A stretch of DNA of 58,301 nt from Gammaproteobacteria bacterium RIFCSPHIGHO2_12_FULL_41_20 (GTDB taxonomy: Bacteria > Pseudomonadota > Gammaproteobacteria > DSM-16500): positions 1-58,301 of the forward strand of contig MGYC01000023.1 in the NCBI GenBank assembly GCA_001801575.1, given 5' to 3'. Both the position numbers and the translations under genes were made by a program. This document shows, in pieces, positions 57,411-58,301 of the stretch (position 1 is the stretch's first letter; each line of letters begins with the position of its first letter). Below the pieces are notes generated by a model. It was not told the origin of the DNA, searched no databases, and worked only from the letters and a program-made list of their open reading frames with translations.

Positions 57411-57415
57411 CCAAC

Positions 57416-58301
57416 ATGGACACTCAGCAAATTCTGAAGAAACTCGATCAACTACCCATCTGGCCTTATCCTAAAAAACTCTTACTTATTATTGGCATTG
57501 GTTTTTTCTTTTCTTTTTTCGATATTGTGACAATAGGTTTAGCATTGCCTGTTATTCAACAGCAATTCAGTATCACAACAAAAGTAGCCACATGGGCCAT
57601 TACGAGCAGTCTGATTGGTTATATTCTCGGATCATTCTTAGACAGTCGCATATCCGATTTGTTTGGGCGAAAATTAGCATTATATCTTTCTATTTTATTT
57701 TTTTCCATCGGTTCAATTTGTTCTGCCTTCACTCATGATATCACCACACTCATGATTTGGCGTTTCATTATCGGCATGGGGTCTGGTTCAGAAATCGCAA
57801 ACATTAGCACGTATTTAGCTGAGCTCACCCCTGCCCGCATAAGGGGCAAGATCACAAGTATGGCAGTCGCCTCAGGAATGTTTGGATTTGCAATCGTGCC
57901 ATTTGTAGCTGATGGCTTAGTTCCCTTTTTTGCCTGGGGTTGGCGCGCTTTATTTATCATTGGCGGCTGTGGCGGTATTGTCACTTTATTTATGCGCCGC
58001 TTAGTGCCTGATTCACCGCGTTGGCTTTTAACTCAACATCGAACAAAAGAAGCAGAAGACATTGTCAATCGTGCAGAATTATTTGTACGCGAACGCATAA
58101 AGAATTTCAAACCTGCTCCTATTCAAGCCTCACCAAAACCATCTGTGCCCCACTCATTTGTGAGTGTGTTGAATGCTTATAAAGAACGCCTCATTCTTTT
58201 TGTATTGCTATGGGGTATTTATTACATTGGCAATTACGCTTGGCTAACCCTCTCAACCAGTTTATTCATACAAGAGGGATTTCGCTTGGGACTAAGTTTG
58301 T
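57416..58301 (+). CDS. MFS transporter (incomplete at window end)
   Basis: A transporter of the major facilitator superfamily, 5' complete. Starts MDTQQILKKLDQLPIWPYPK. Six helices are visible with the MFS motif DLFGRK between helices 2 and 3 and a second signature LTPARIRGKI between helices 4 and 5; PDSPRWLL after helix 6 fits the sugar-porter/metabolite:H+ symporter group (for example NiaP- or SV2-like). Substrate unknown. It begins 5 bp after the permease remnant, which may have been its operon partner. Confidence 0.85.
   Translation, partial: MDTQQILKKLDQLPIWPYPKKLLLIIGIGFFFSFFDIVTIGLALPVIQQQFSITTKVATWAITSSLIGYILGSFLDSRISDLFGRKLALYLSILFFSIGSICSAFTHDITTLMIWRFIIGMGSGSEIANISTYLAELTPARIRGKITSMAVASGMFGFAIVPFVADGLVPFFAWGWRALFIIGGCGGIVTLFMRRLVPDSPRWLLTQHRTKEAEDIVNRAELFVRERIKNFKPAPIQASPKPSVPHSFVSVLNAYKERLILFVLLWGIYYIGNYAWLTLSTSLFIQEGFRLGLSL

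Noticed and set aside
57733-57984. 83-codon frame opposite the MFS gene
   Set aside because: It is antisense to well-supported MFS helices; it has a proline-rich shadow composition.

Overview
The window looks like chromosome from a low-GC, host-associated gammaproteobacterium, most plausibly of the order Legionellales (Legionella, Coxiella, Berkiella and relatives). This is inferred from gene content, not from a database match. The core gene order tig-clpP-clpX-lon-hupB-(tRNA-Val, tRNA-Asp)-ppiD and the divergent tesA / ybbA-ybbP pair are typical of Gammaproteobacteria. A thermolysin-type secreted protease, a cytochrome bo3 operon, c-di-GMP enzymes, a LuxR-type regulator with a short N-terminal domain, and many large orphan proteins with eukaryote-like features (ankyrin repeats, an SH3-ligand-like motif, a 42-residue alpha-solenoid repeat) suggest an intracellular lifestyle with secreted effectors. 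No secretion-system genes lie in the window.

Layout. 1-5 kb: an orphan membrane-associated protein, an alpha/beta hydrolase, typA and a small orphan, ending in a 152-bp palindrome. 5-6.7 kb: a small exported protein and a double-domain class III CoA-transferase. 6.7-15.4 kb: the leftward proteostasis block (tig, clpP, clpX, lon, hupB, ppiD) with three tRNA genes; tRNA-Leu(TAG) is flanked by two copies of a 33-34-bp palindrome. 15.4-19.3 kb: an orphan and a membrane PAS-GGDEF-EAL protein. 19.5-20.9 kb: a cold-shock gene whose terminator loop carries a 160-bp MITE, then an exported esterase. 21-24.8 kb: orphans, PspC, a lipoprotein and a TerC/Alx metal transporter. 25-35.2 kb: an accessory segment with the solenoid protein, a proline-rich orphan, an exported nuclease, an ABC-2 exporter with a kinase-like protein, a large palindrome with 20-bp tandem units, a HAD-like protein, a methyltransferase and another orphan. 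35.3-41 kb: M4 protease and cyoABCD. 41-46 kb: a small membrane protein, a DUF885 peptidase-like protein and a MASE1-PAS-GGDEF-EAL enzyme. 46-49.5 kb: two tandem exported SUMF1-fold proteins, an outer-membrane protein and a gene remnant. 49.7-53.3 kb: ybbP, ybbA, tesA. 53.3-58.3 kb: a putative C80/caspase-like peptidase with ankyrin repeats, a Cys-motif orphan, a split LuxR regulator, a decayed segment around a third palindrome, a truncated amino-acid permease and an incomplete MFS transporter.

How it works together. Housekeeping functions (protein folding and degradation, translation stress, respiration, lipoprotein/ABC export) form compact operons. Between them sit single orphan genes that look like effectors, plus non-coding inverted-repeat elements. 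Two non-coding classes stand out: a TA-flanked family with ends starting GGGTCTGTT (one complete MITE, two mini-palindromes, several degraded ends), and three long palindromes with 45-123-nt arms. The most noteworthy points are the MITE inside the cspA terminator, the putative C80-like-ankyrin protein, the seven exact 42-residue repeats, and the 12-bp unit shared between a coding tandem repeat and a neighbouring palindrome.
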